Below, in pieces: positions 25,193-36,905 of a stretch of DNA of 64,000 nucleotides. The translations under genes were made by a program, and so were the position numbers. Every line of letters begins with the position of its first letter. The stretch's first letter is position 1. The notes beneath the pieces were generated by a model. The model had not been told where the DNA came from and ran no database searches. It saw only the letters and a program-made list of their open reading frames with translations. The stretch comes from Druceiella hillmani (lineage: Eukaryota; Arthropoda; Insecta; Lepidoptera; Hepialidae): contig JAYKKI010000077.1 in assembly GCA_039881145.1 (NCBI GenBank), positions 2,488,501-2,552,500 on the forward strand, read 5' to 3'.

Positions 25193-25216
25193 GCATATAT
25201 ATATATATATATATAA

Positions 25217-25257
<41 letters not shown>

Positions 25258-25263
25258 TATATG
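25193..25263. repeat. (TA)n microsatellite
   Basis: TA repeats with AAATATATACA interruptions, about 70 bases. Frames through it are artefacts. Confidence 0.95.
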
Positions 25264-25869
25264 CAAGTATATGTAAGCGTGCGTGCGCGCGTTTATTTAT
25301 ATATGCTTGTCAATACATGTAGGGATATAACATACAATGGCTGTAGCATAGATTAAGAAACAAATTGTACATACAATTAATTTTACCATATTTAATGTTA
25401 TTATTTTTCACCGTGCAAATGTATTACCTACCATCCTCCGATAAATATCTGTTCATGATTACTTGTAATTTTGACTTTAACAGTATATAACAGAGGGAAG
25501 TAAAGGTAGCATATACTTTTCATGGATATTTTCAACAACATACTTCAAAATATTGGTGAATACCTTATGAAAACTTTTGGAAAAACAAATAGTTTGGAAT
25601 CCTCACAACATTTTTTTCAATTGACGCCTCACGTATTACCTCAATTTCTCCTCTAGGTACAATAAAATAATCGCCGAATAAATAAAGCAAGGCGGAATGA
25701 AAAACTTCACATGCTTATGGAGAAAACACTCAAGCGGGCAGACATGTGAATATTTTGAAGTATGGAAAAATTTTGAGATTAAATTAATCAGGAATCAACC
25801 ACTTTACAACTTCACGTTGCAAAAAACCTAATCCCGATACTTACATGTATTCCTGGTAAATGATATCTT
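25264..25869. other. no recognised gene
   Basis: AT-rich DNA with a short TGCG/CG-rich patch next to the microsatellite (25275-25292) and nothing else of note. Confidence 0.4.
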
Positions 25870-26160
25870 CTGGTAAAATGAAAGTATTTTTTTTTATTTT
25901 TTCAAATTACATTTGCTAATAGAAAATCTTATTTAAAAATCAAAAATCTTATTAAAAAAAATTGTTTAAAGATCATAGCGAAATAATTTAAACTAGCTTA
26001 TTGAATCATAACAAAGTCGGTTTTAAAAAAACGTACGACGCTCTTAAAGGTTGGTCGAAAAATGTTTTACTGAAATAACATTTCAATTGAACAATTAACC
26101 TGAGAATCGAATGTCTGAGCTCACTTATAGGCTCTGTGTGATAGTAAAACGGAAATAAAA
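25870..26160 (+). repeat. interspersed repeat, partner at 49080-49370
   Basis: Same-orientation match with 49080-49370: TATTTAAAAATCA, AATAATTTAAAC, GACGCT(C/T)TT-AA, GGTTG-TCGAAAAATGTTT-ACTGAAA and GATAGTAAAACGGAAA-like blocks. It lies directly upstream of the GACA-repeat tail at 26330, so both may belong to one larger element. Confidence 0.55.
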
Positions 26161-26329
26161 TGCGAAACCTATTTCACTTTTTAAAATTTAGAAGCATTTT
26201 TTAATTTTTTTTAAATTTAAAAGCATATAGCTCGCTATTTGCTGAAATGAAAAAGTTATATTGGAACCATTTGTACCGTTTTAAAAGCTATGTAACGATA
26301 CTCTAAACGCCTATATGCACTGGATTTTT

Positions 26330-26605
26330 TTTCATTCCTCAGTTACATTTATGGAGTGCCAGTCCTAATACTATTTCTATCATATTTCATTCATAGCGGT
26401 TCATAAAAAACACCTGCCATCCAATTAATTTATGTAGTTGCCATAGTCTCCGAGTAAAATGGCTAAGACATTGTCCGTATGTCAGACAGACCGACGGACA
26501 GACAGACAGATCGACGCACAGACAGACAGACCGATGGACAGACATTCAGGGTAAAATTACAAGGATTTCGATTTTGTCTTTTGACTAAAGAACCCTAAAA
26601 AAGAT
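26330..26605 (+). repeat. 3' tail of an interspersed element with GACA repeats
   Basis: GACAGACAGACAGATCGACG-type repeats (26487-26545) are followed by GTAAAATTACAAGGATTTCG and end TTTTGACTAAAGAACCCTAAAA. This arrangement (gacagac repeats, then GGGTTCCGTTTT..TACGGAACCCTAAAAA) is one I know from repeats of moths and butterflies. Tails of similar type occur at 28180-28230 (GTACGGAACCTTAAAAATA) and 51790-51830 (GGCTACGGAATTATAAAAA). Confidence 0.5.
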
Positions 26606-26749
26606 CTGAAAATGTAAGTAAGTACTGTTAATTGGGTTAAAAATTTGACACAACATTTTCCTAAAAAATAGACCGGTACAAATCATAATTGTTTACAAAA
26701 TAAGTATATTACGTGCTACATGTTTTACAGGCGCAACACGCGGTACACA

Positions 26750-28240
26750 TGTAGAAAATTATAAAATCTGCGATAACCACCCTGGTTTTTCTCTAATCTC
26801 CTTGTCAGATTTTATCAATACTGTTTTCTTAGTAATTTTTGGCTAAGTATTTTCGGAAATAAGGCGGGGAGATTTTATATTTTCCCACAATTTTGAAATA
26901 TTTTTTAAATATGCCATTATAAAAATATTTTTTGTTTCTCTTAATAAGCTCTTCGTGTTAATATTCCGCATGATATATAAATAAAAAAAAAATAAATTGT
27001 AAGGCATTTCTTATCCCCTCTTTAATTCATGCGTGAACAATTTTTAAAAGGTAGCTAGTATAAAATGTGTAGGTCATAAATATGTGTTATCATGCCAAAT
27101 TTAACTGTTATTTTTTTAGGAGTTTTCCGCATCATCTTAGGCATTTATGAATATTTAAGTGTATGTAACATTTATATTATACTATTTACATTTATAAATA
27201 TTATTTTTGGCAAACAAATATGAAAATTATAAGAAAATATTTGTTTCGTTAAAACATGGTGCATATTTAGAAAAAAATTATTACATCGAGAATCATCGCT
27301 ACTCTTTTCCTATAACTTTGCGTGGAGTTCTGAAAACCCATGTTTTTTTTTATTTTAGTGTATTTTCATAAATAAGGGTGGACTGTTTTTTACTATTCTT
27401 CAGTATATCTACGAATATTTTATACCAAGAATTAAAAAATCTTTTTGAGTCCCTCCAGACGATAAATCGACCCTTTCAGAGAGATATCCCCGCACTATTC
27501 ATGGTAATGAGAAAATAATTTCGAGTATAACGATAAACAAAATAAAAAAGAGGTGAGACTTTTATTTACCACCTCTTTAATCGTTATGCAAATATTTTGA
27601 AACAGTCCGTGGTATTAAATATTTGGAAATATATACAAGTATATGGGTTAATAAAATATATACTAAACAATAATAAAATACATAAAATAATACTATGCCA
27701 ATTTTCTAGTTTCTAGGTTACGTGGTTTCCGAGAAAATCATCTTTGAAAATAGAAATCTTTAAATGTATTGCCTACTATATATTTCGTGGACTTAAAAAC
27801 ATACCGAAATATTTTCCATATTTCGGAAATCATGACATCTAGAAACATGGCTATAGTTTCATATTTTTTCGTAATTTTGGTTAAGTATTTTCAAAAATAA
27901 TTAAAGGAACATATTTTAATGACTTTGTTGAGTATATTTCTAAAGATATAGTTTTTAAAACTATGAAAAATTTATGAGGCCCTTGCAAACGGCACCGCGC
28001 ACTATATATGGAATTAAACAAAATTGAAGCCTTTAATGTGCTCTTTCTAAAATTACATGCTATTACAAAATATATACAGGTTAATATGCTTTATTACCAT
28101 GCTAAACTTTAAACATTTACGTCAAAGCGTTTCTGAGAAAAACGGTTATGGCGGACATATAGATAAACACGTAAGTGATCTTGTAAGGGTTTCCTTTTCA
28201 CTTTAACGTACGGAACCTTAAAAATACCAGTAATAACTCA
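26750..28240 (+). repeat. tandem array of about 0.52-kb degenerate units
   Basis: A marker block recurs at about 26835 (GGCTAAGTATTTTCGGAAAT), 27355 (AGTGTATTTTCATAAATAAG) and 27883 (GGTTAAGTATTTTCAAAAAT), spaced about 520 bases apart. A second marker follows each (26965 CCGCATGATATAT; 27489 CCGCACTATTCATGG; 27996 GCGCACTATATATGG), then a third near 27090, 27690 and 28095 (ATGCCAAATTT / ATGCCAATTTT / ATGCTAAACTT). The last unit ends in the ACGGAACCTTAAAAATA tail. No coding frame. Likely tandemly repeated 3' parts of one element family. Confidence 0.5.
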
Positions 28241-31200
28241 ATATTGGGAGATACTTAAGATATTTCTCCAGGCATCCGCAGTTATGTTTATACTTTTAGC
28301 TCTTAAAATGAAAATGCTAAAACCCTAAAAGCCTGTTCTCTCTCCAAACCCTCACGTCATATTTATTTGTCACAGATTTGTGTTCAAGAATTTCTATGCA
28401 TTGCCAACAAAGAAGGTGCAATAGAGATGCATGAAATTGACATAAGCTTTAACATGGCAGCTAATAATTATATATTATTTTAGCTACAAAAAGAACATAA
28501 TGTTGTGGTAATTAGTTTAATTCTTGCCAAATTGTCAGTAATTTGTATAAACCATGCAATACAAATAAGCCTTGTTTATATTAGATAAAGGCTTGTTTAT
28601 ATTGTTTGTTTATATTGTATGTAATGTACCTTTTACTAAAATAGATAATTACTGAAGATTACTGAATGAGTTCACGACATAAATTTTGTTCTTAATTGTT
28701 CGTCAAAATCGCAGGCACTTCGTCATTTAAGTTACTTGTCCAATAGTATTGAAATTGATCGTTGAAAAAGTTTATACATTTTGTAACATTTGCAATTTAG
28801 TTGGTAATCTTTTACAAAGAAGAATTATAACATCAAAACTATTCCCAGGTGTGCACATGCGGCGACTATGAACAGAGTATAAATGGAATAAACCTATAAA
28901 CCGACGACAGTGAAATGACACCGGGGTACCAGAGTAACGCCAACGATCATATTTTTCAATGTTTTGTAACGAGACCTAAAACGTCATTTTTGACTACTCG
29001 TCATGTAATTTTTTAATGAAATATATAATTTAAACCCACTTCCCATTAATAACGAAAAGTATAACAAAATATTAGGATTTATTGATATATTTTATTTTCC
29101 AATTTACGTAAATTTTTTCTAATCTTTCTAACTAATCACATTTTGAACATCCTCCTGTTAAAAGCGTCAGATATTAATACAATAATAACTAAAATATAAT
29201 AATAGCTCTTAATCGCTTAGTATGTGAATATATTAAGTTAATAGTTTACGTCGAAAAAGAGAAAAAATCATATTTATTTCACTGTTCAAAAGGACGCAAG
29301 TAAAAATTGAAAAACTACACAACAACTAATCAATTATCTTTTAAATGATAAAAAGGAATTGCAGTAAATTTGTTTTAAAGAATTTCTCTTTAGCTGACGT
29401 TAATTAAAACACATGAAAAATAGAAAAATAGAAGAATTGCCAAAACATACTTGTATTCAATTATTATTAATCTTATTCTGACTGTATTGAAGATCGACAG
29501 ATAAAAAAATCAATTCTAAATCTAAAAGTCTATTCCACTTAAAGGTTCACATATAATCAGCGCGACTATGTCATAAAATAATCGGAAGGTTGCTCTAAAG
29601 ATGAATATTTCTCAGATGACCTGAATAAGGATTTCATTAGCAAGAAACAATGAAATTTGTTTAACAGTTATAATTTATGTACATCCTCGGAAACTAACGT
29701 ACAATGATAACTGAGCCGCAAGCCAATGTAAACATGTAAATTGTATTAACAATTGCCGAAATTCAGATGTGCTAACCCATAATATTGTTCTAAAGTTTCT
29801 TTATGTGGTCAAACCGGAGATTTAATTAGAGATTTTAATAATTTTTTTTTCTTTTCAGTGCTATTTCGACATGTGAAATAAGCTATATATGCAAGTATGA
29901 GTTTTAATTATTTTACATTTAAAAATTATATTTACCTAGGTGTGTTGTTATCTGAATAACCACTAGAACTTCAAATACACATGTGAGTATTGTAATTTTT
30001 ATATGAGTATTGTGTCTTTTGGTAATTGCACATCTTCTTCTGCATTATCTTTAATAAAAACATATTATAATTACAATACGTCCCGTTTACGAAGACACTG
30101 AGACATTAAGGTAAAGAAATAGCTTACAAAAAACTCCACGAAATAGAGCTAAATTTGCAAAATTTCCCCATACTCACTCACGCTTTCATTCGTGACACTA
30201 AAATTGAGACAAGTTTCTTAATAGGCAATTTTATCAAGTAACAAAGCAGTTGAAATATATATATATATATATGTATAAATACCTAGGTCCAAGTATTTTC
30301 CATGGATTCAATTTGTTGTAATATTTAATAAGTTTTTTGGAAAATTCTAGCTGATGGTATTCACATAAAACTTAAATATAATTTAAGAGAAAATCATGCT
30401 TTATCTATTACAGAAACTCACTAGGTCATTTCCAAAATTTGAATGATTTCGAAGTTTTCATACAAACTAATACTATAGATGGAAAGGCCACTTGGAGTTT
30501 GGCATTTACTTATACTTGAACTCTTTTCTTGTTAATGTTTTCCTGAATAAAACTCATCTCAATTTTATGGTTCCTTATATAATCGCAAAAAGGTAACCTC
30601 AGAATTTTGTTATATCCTTCTATCCCTCAGCATGTAACAGCGATATATCTCTTTCAGTTAGGGCCGACTGTTATAAAGAAGAAATAATTTAACGGTTTCA
30701 TCAAATGAAACATCGCATCTATTTATTTAACTTGGCGATGATATTTGTCCATCGGTCCTTTCGAAATTACGTTGTTGAAAACGATTTCTTCACCTGTGTA
30801 ACTACAAAGCTTTTTAAGTTAACCGTATTAAATAAAAGAAAAGCAAAACATTCCCACTGTTCCGGTAAGCAATAGTCACTCATCATCGCAAAACCAGTAT
30901 TCGGCGCATCGCATGGGAAAGACGTAAGGGTAAAAGGATATTCAGTCAGCTATTACAGTGGACTTCATCATAATCGTTGGGCGTCTTGCTTGATCTATCT
31001 TAGTTTTCTGCAAATAATTTGAGAAATAACCAATCGACTAATTCAATATACTTTAGCTTCATTATTTGATGATGTGCGCAGTTTATCTTTGTTCATCGAT
31101 AATTGTCATATAGTCTCACCCGAATATTAGAACTTATCATCTGTTCTCATCTAACAACCACCCACAGAAATATAATATTTTAACCATTACGTATTCAATA

Positions 31201-31481
31201 ATTTTAACTTTTATAGATTCCATAAAAATAGGCTATATAAATAAAAATATGTCATAGCGGGAAAATATATTTAGAGCGGAAAAATATTTTCTATATTACA
31301 GTGATTTAATTTTTAAGCAAATATAAAATGACACCACAATTTTACCGCTGTTCTAAGAATTATACTGCTACATCCTTGGTAGGCTCTCTATATATTAAAT
31401 TGTGTTTTGATAAGCAATTTCAAGATGACCATAATTTCAGTTGCCGCAACCGACAGAAGTACTCTGGGTTTGAATCTAAGC
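28241..31481. other. no recognised gene
   Basis: Long AT-rich stretch. It holds a TTTATATTG-rich short tandem patch (28565-28620) and a short TA run (30256-30273) but no recognised coding exon. The part near 30640-30990 is slightly richer in G+C without an identifiable element. Confidence 0.45.
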
Positions 31482-32777
31482 ACAGGTGGTCCAAAAGTTT
31501 GTTAACATTTGAATCGGCAGCTGCGTCGAGCAGGGAGGGGGAGGTGGGGTGGGCGAGGTACGGAATATTAGAGCGGCCGATGAAAATTTAGTGCCATGGC
31601 GTCATTCAACTAGAAACAACGTGCGTTCTGCTTACGCGAGTACTATCGAATCAACGATTCTTAGACTCTAGCGCAACGAAAATTTTGCACTCATTACATG
31701 ATACACGGCATAAAAATAAAGCTCCATCGATTCAATTGATTAAAAAATGGATCCAGAACTTTAAATAAACTAGTTCAACAATAGATAAACAACGATCTGG
31801 CCGACCTAGAACATCACGAGATCCCAAAAGCATGGAGAATGTTAGAGCGCCTGTTCGTGAACAACTTGGACTCTACTCGAAAGCCGTCTGGCGTCTTAAA
31901 CATTGCCAAAACATCTTTAAACCGCATTCTACACAAGGATTTACATTTACATCCCCGCAAAATCTAAATGGTTCAATAGTTAAAGCCTTAAGATTATGCT
32001 CACAGACTGCAGTTTGATAACGAAATGCTAAAGAGTTTCTCCAGCTTTAACAAAATTTTTGTTTTCATAAGAAGCCCACTTTAACCTAAATGGACATGTA
32101 AACGGACAAAACTTGCAGATATTGGAGTGACACTATACCGAAATTGAAGCATCAAAAACTCCTGCATTCACCCAAGATTACTGTATGGGCAGCTTTATCA
32201 GCGAGAGGCATTATTGGTCCATATTTTTATGAAAATCCAAGAGAAAACGCTGTTACAGTGAATACAGAGCAGTATATTGCCATGCTACAGAACTTTTTTG
32301 CTCCAGCGCTTCAAGATTTTGATGGTTTCAATCAACGAACGTAGTTTCAGCAAAATGGGGCTACATGCCACACTTCCAACGACTCTTTAAGTGCAGTTCG
32401 CAAAATTTTAGGTCAAAAAGTTATATCCAAAAGAGGTGACATTAACTGCCCACCTCGTAGCGCGGACTTATCCTCAATGAATTTTTACCTTAAAAGTAAA
32501 GTCACTAACAGCAATCCAGTGACTCTTAAGGAATTAAAGGCTCACATTCGCGAGGAAATGCAAAATATTTCTCGAAACACTTGTCAGTCGGTGATTGAAA
32601 ATTTCCGCTCCAGGTTGCAGCACTGTCAAAAAAATTAAGGATCGCATATGGACGATGTGATTTTTAAGAAAGAAAATCCCAAATTGTGTACTTATAGAAT
32701 AAATAAAAAAAATTCTTCCATAGAACTAGTTTTTTTTCTCATCGTATGAAATATTAACGGACTTTTGGACCACCTGT
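31482..32777 (+). mobile_element. mariner/Tc1-superfamily transposon, inactive
   Basis: Terminal inverted repeats are clear: ACAGGTGGTCCAAAAGT-TTGTTAA at the left and its complement (TTAACGGACTTTTGGACCAC CTGT) at the right, about 28 bp with two or three mismatches. The right end abuts TA, the expected target duplication; the left flank is CA, probably a mutated TA. The 1.29-kb length suits a one-gene mariner-type element. The terminal repeats are still well matched while the gene is ruined, so it could at most be mobilised by another copy. Confidence 0.85.
31596..32638 (+). pseudogene. mariner/Tc1-type transposase pseudogene
   Basis: Seen: from ATG at 31596 (MASFN, then a stop) the frame carries many stops and some frameshifts. 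Recognisable in order are CLREYYRIND (N-terminal helix-turn-helix region), a SGRPR-like linker (QRSGRPRTSRDP, about 31790-31820), HSPKITVWAALSARGIIGPY, then FQQNGATCHTSNDSL and PPRSADLSSMNFYL, and a C-terminus ending IENFRSRLQHCQKN. Family knowledge: intact relatives have QQDGA and SPDLSP.D, whose aspartates bind the metal ions for strand transfer. Here QQDG reads QQNG and the final D of the third block reads N. An in-frame TAG also precedes FQQNG. Inference: catalytically dead. Confidence 0.85.
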
Positions 32778-33379
32778 AATTGCATCATAGTTACACGATA
32801 TAACAACAGACGATAACGATAAACAACGCATGTTGGTTTTGTGTTAATATAAAAATAAAGCTCAGATTAAATATTGATAAAACTGTGAATTTTTATTGAC
32901 AAAATGTTGGAAATTTCTTAATATTTTCGAATAAAACAAAGCAAATTAAGTTTTCAAAGATAATTTGAGAACATATTCGTGAGAAGCTAAGAACTATAAG
33001 AATGGTTATAGAAGTGCCAAGTACTTTCCTTTTCTCGATTTTTTTCAACTTAGTCTATTGTTAATAATGTTTAGTTTGTTTTCTGTATATCTCACATTTT
33101 TAAATACGACCATCGCGTGAAATGTATTTCAAAACGTTATTTATCCTCGCCTTAATTAATTTTTTTAAATTTGACACAATTCTTTTCAATACTCAAATTT
33201 TACCATTCTTATATTAATCACTTTTTATACTATTTTGCAATTAATTTTTTTCTTGAATTTTTATTTTTAATTGCCTGTTACCGCTAGAATTTATATCTAA
33301 ATCTATAATTTATTTCAATAATTTTAACTTATTTATTGATTATAAATCGAATTAAAGAAGTAAAGGGAGTGTATATTTA
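32778..33379. other. no recognised gene
   Basis: AT-rich spacer between the mariner element and the Gr upstream region. Confidence 0.45.
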
Positions 33380-33441
33380 AACGTAAATAAGACGATGTAT
33401 TACAAAATTAGTATTACAAAATAAGACGATGTATTACAAAC
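33380..33441 (+). repeat. short direct repeat upstream of Gr
   Basis: ATAAGACGATGTATTACAAA occurs twice (about 33387 and 33422), separated by a partial third piece (ATTAGTATTACAAA). Slippage duplication about 0.55 kb upstream of the Gr start. Confidence 0.85.
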
Positions 33442-33594
33442 AATACCTTTTGAGTGAAGTGTTGGCTGAAAAGCTTTAAACGTTTCGTAAATGTAATTAA
33501 AACAAACGATGCAAATAAGCGAGCCAAGCGACTGTATTTTGATATAATAATCAAATCACTTCCTACCCGAATATCGTCACAATCTATACTGTAA

Positions 33595-33993
33595 CGGAAT
33601 TCTCGACATTATTTAATTTATTTAAAACAACTTGATCCAGCAACAGGAAAAATGTATGTTGCCCTTGAGACCGTGTTCGCCCTTGATACCATGCTCGAAA
33701 ATACATTTCTAATAATAAGTCTTATTAACTAAACGTTACATTAACATTATTTACTTATTTTTAGTGTTCTAATGTGAAATTGCTTTTCTTATTGTATTGG
33801 TTATTGATGTTATTCATCTTGACGTAATTCTTTTGTTTGGATTGATTCGTTTTGTATTTATGTAAAAATAGAACTGATGAATGTCTCCTTTCCTAAATAA
33901 TGATTACAGTGTAAAAGGACATTTTCCATTTCATATTTACTAAGCCAAGTCGTATGTCACTGAATTGGTTTTACCGCGAAACAAACGTTTAAA
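33595..33993 (+). promoter_or_regulatory. Gr upstream region, duplicated at 210-600
   Basis: Conserved with the inverted copy at the left end of the window over nearly 400 bases, including AACAACTTGATCCAGCAACA, CTTATTAACTAAACGTTACA and GTGTAAAAGGACATTTTCCA. It probably contains the promoter of the Gr at 33994. Exact elements are not identifiable by eye. Confidence 0.55.
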
Positions 33994-35894
33994 ATGCAAG
34001 CAGAAAATAAGGTTACAGTGCTCCGTGAAAATTATCAAGACATGTCATTCGAAATTACACTCCGTCCTATATTAAAAGTTCAAGCCGTATTTGGTGTATT
34101 CAAAAAGTTTAAAAATATTTGGAAGTTTTCATCGAAAGTTCAATTTATCTACAGTTTTATAGTTATTATATTTTTACAATTTTTTTTTATTCAAGAACTA
34201 TTGTGCCTTAATCCTGCTAAACGATTCATTATTTTAAATATAATAAAATTTATTGAAAATATATATGCTTCTTATCTAATATGTCTCAATATATTTTGGG
34301 GGCAGATGTCGGTGAATCACTTGTTTGTTTATTTTGATGAAGTCGACCAACTTTTTGAGCCAGTCTATAGGCGGGAACTGTTTCTAATTGATAAGATAAG
34401 AAATAAAATGGCAGTTGTTTTGGCTGTGGTGTTCATTGTAATTTTTAAAATTATTAATACTCTATTCGTCAGGTTCACCTTATCCGATTCAGGTGTGGTA
34501 TTCGAACCTTTTTTGGCTGGTTTCATTCGTGGAATGACTTACGATTTGGAAATAGTTCTTTTCTGTCTGTTCATTTGCAGTATCAAAAGACGTGTAAAAT
34601 TAATTAATAAATTTCTGGAAAATACAAACTTAAGAAAAAATACTCCTCTACAAAATATTTCCATCATTCATCTACGTACGACGAATCATTCGGAGGATAT
34701 TCTTTACAAACTTAACTTGCCTTTGAAAAATAAAAGTGTCCATAGCTTATCAAAATTTGTTGTACTTTTAATGCGCCTCTGCAGTCATTTTAATAAAGTA
34801 TTTCAAATTCAGGTATAAAATTATTTAACCTTATTCGTTTCAAACATATTAGCAAATATTCATATGCCATATATTTAAAATATTTTTTTGTCTTTCAGCT
34901 TATGTTCACGTTTATCATCACCTTCATGTTGCTCTTAGACTACATTTTTCTTCTATTTATTGTTGTAAAATATTCCGTAAGTTATATTAGCTATGTTTTT
35001 TTGTGTACATTTTTAGGCAATAGTATATATGGTGATATAATTTTGGTTACTAAAGAATCAAGAATATAATATCTTTACATTTATTTTATAAATAAGTATA
35101 AAGGAATTATATTACTGGGTAATTTTGAGGTGTTTATTTAAAACTTTCCGACTGCACGAGATGCGAATAAATATTTGAAGCTGTTTGAAATATGGATCAC
35201 AAACCTTTACTGTTGTACAACTCTCTCATAATAGTAGCGCCCGCATTCATAAATTTAAGCAATTCTCTCTTACCTTACAGAATCCTGAACCGCTACCATT
35301 TATAGTTAATTTGTATTGGCCGATACACCATTTAACATATTTAGTTTTTATATGCATCTTATGTGAAGACATGTTTTTGGAAATAAAAAAGACCAACACC
35401 TGCTTGACAAGATTGTGTGCTGACAACAGTATTCGTGAGTATTTTAATAAATAATATACTCGTACTAGCTTGGAAGCTTGGAGAATGTCGTGGGTTTGTC
35501 GTAGTTTAATTAACGGTTCTAAATATCAAACCAAATGTTCGATTAATGTAACTAGGTATAAAGTTTTTTGAAATAATCTACCTACTTACATTAATTGACC
35601 ATTTGGTTTGATATCTAGTATTGATAGTTAATTTACAAGTCGACACATTAATTTAAAACTAAGTTTAATGCCCTGCGTTACGTATTAATAACTCATTATT
35701 ATTTTACAGCTTCTAAAGTTCGCAATCACTTGATGTCAATACAAGATTTCATAAAAGCAAGCGAGCTGGGTCAGTTCAATGTATTTCATATGCTCAATCT
35801 CCGCGCTTCTCTGCTCCTCAGCTTTGGGGAAATTACCATAACATATATGGTAGTGGCTATTCAGTTCATTAATTTAAATTATGAAAGTTTTTAA
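33994..35894 (+). CDS. gustatory receptor, four exons, 411 aa
   Basis: Exons: 33994-34812, 34899-34976, 35281-35434 and 35710-35894 (intron phases 0, 0, 1; all GT-AG). They join to 412 codons including TAA, a normal length for insect Gr proteins. Exon 1 encodes the cytoplasmic N-terminus and hydrophobic segments at about residues 48-68, 78-100, 135-160 and 170-198. Exon 2 is one segment (LMFTFIITFMLLLDYIFLLF). Exon 3 carries a segment with ICILCEDMFLEIKK. Exon 4 has NLRASLLLSFGE and the family signature TYMVVAIQF (residues 395-403). Family knowledge: ligand-gated cation channel of taste and other chemosensory neurons, forming tetramers. The start is supported by the same ATG in the paralog at 209. 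Intron 3 contains a 33-bp inverted repeat. No disruption is seen. The ligand is unknown; no sugar- or CO2-receptor hallmark was recognised, so a divergent "bitter-type" receptor is a guess. Confidence 0.9.
35519..35618. repeat. 33-bp inverted repeat within a Gr intron
   Basis: The left arm at 35519-35551 (CTAAATATCAAACCAAATGT and 13 more bases) pairs with 35586-35618 with about three mismatches, spacer 34 bases. It lies in intron 3 of the 33994 gene. The nascent transcript could form a stem of 30 or more bp. It may be a small foldback element. Confidence 0.85.
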
Positions 35895-36566
35895 TTAAGC
35901 TTTTTTTGTTGAATTAAGTTAAAACGAATGGAGCAAAATTTTGATACTAGCAGTTAAAATTAAAACAGTGGACAACAAACTTCCAGAAGCATCAACTACG
36001 TATTTGTTTGTACAGAATATTTAATATTTTTAAAGCGCTCTAAATGTTCAGTAGTTTTTTAAAAGCGAAATTTTTATGTATAAATTTTAATGATTTTATA
36101 AACTTCAATTAAAATTAATTAATAGTGATGTTTGACAGTAATTTCAATAATTAACTCATTATGTTGTGAATGAACATAAATATTCATCAATTAGCATTAT
36201 ATGGAATTTACATTGTTAAAATAATTTTACATTTTTCTATTATATAAGATGCATTAATTATTTTTAAGAATAATACCAATATTTCCCATAATTGTGTATT
36301 ATTGATGAAAATGTATTTAATTATATTTTATATCGTAACAACATGCATCTTTCGTTATGTTTAGAGTGAATAATATATGTCTTGCTTTGTTTTGTTTTAT
36401 TTAAGCTGTTTACTTTGTTTCATCTGAAATATAAAAAGAACGTGAAAAATATTTTGAAAATTATTTGTAAAATAAACTTGCCTGTAATTGTTTCTAATTA
36501 CGTAGCAGAAAGACAAATTTAATAGATTGGTTTGAAATGCATCAAACGAACTGGATATTAGCATAG
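35895..36566. other. Gr 3' flank, no gene
   Basis: AT-rich. No canonical AATAAA was singled out near the stop at 35894; the true 3' end needs transcript data. Confidence 0.4.
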
Positions 36567-36905
36567 TTAATATACTTGGTAATTATAGGTTAGCATTATA
36601 GCACAGGTGATAATCATATAAATCAATCTGTTTGTATTCACTTAGCATAGCAACAAACTTGATAATTATAGGTCTGCATTATTGCACAGGTGATAATCAT
36701 ATGAATAAATCTAACTATTTGTATTTACCTAGTATAGAAACGTTTTTAATAAATATATATTAACATTATAGCATATGTGGTAATCATGTTAATAAATCTA
36801 ACTGTCTGTGTTTACATAGTATAGTAACGTATTTAATAATTATACGTTAGCATTATAGCACAGGTGATAATCATTTGAATCATTCTAATTGTCTGTGTTT
36901 ACCAA
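36567..36905 (+). repeat. minisatellite, four units of about 84 bp
   Basis: Each unit holds TAATTATAGGTTAGCATTAT, AGCACAGGTGATAATCAT and a CTGT(C/T)TGT(A/G)TTTAC-like block before the next copy. Units begin near 36567, 36655, 36738 and 36824 and differ by about 10-20 percent. It lies 0.7 kb downstream of the 33994 Gr. Confidence 0.85.

Noticed and set aside
31328..31591. Plus-strand frame spanning the left end of the mariner element
   Set aside because: It crosses the terminal repeat into unrelated flank and does not match the transposase frame.
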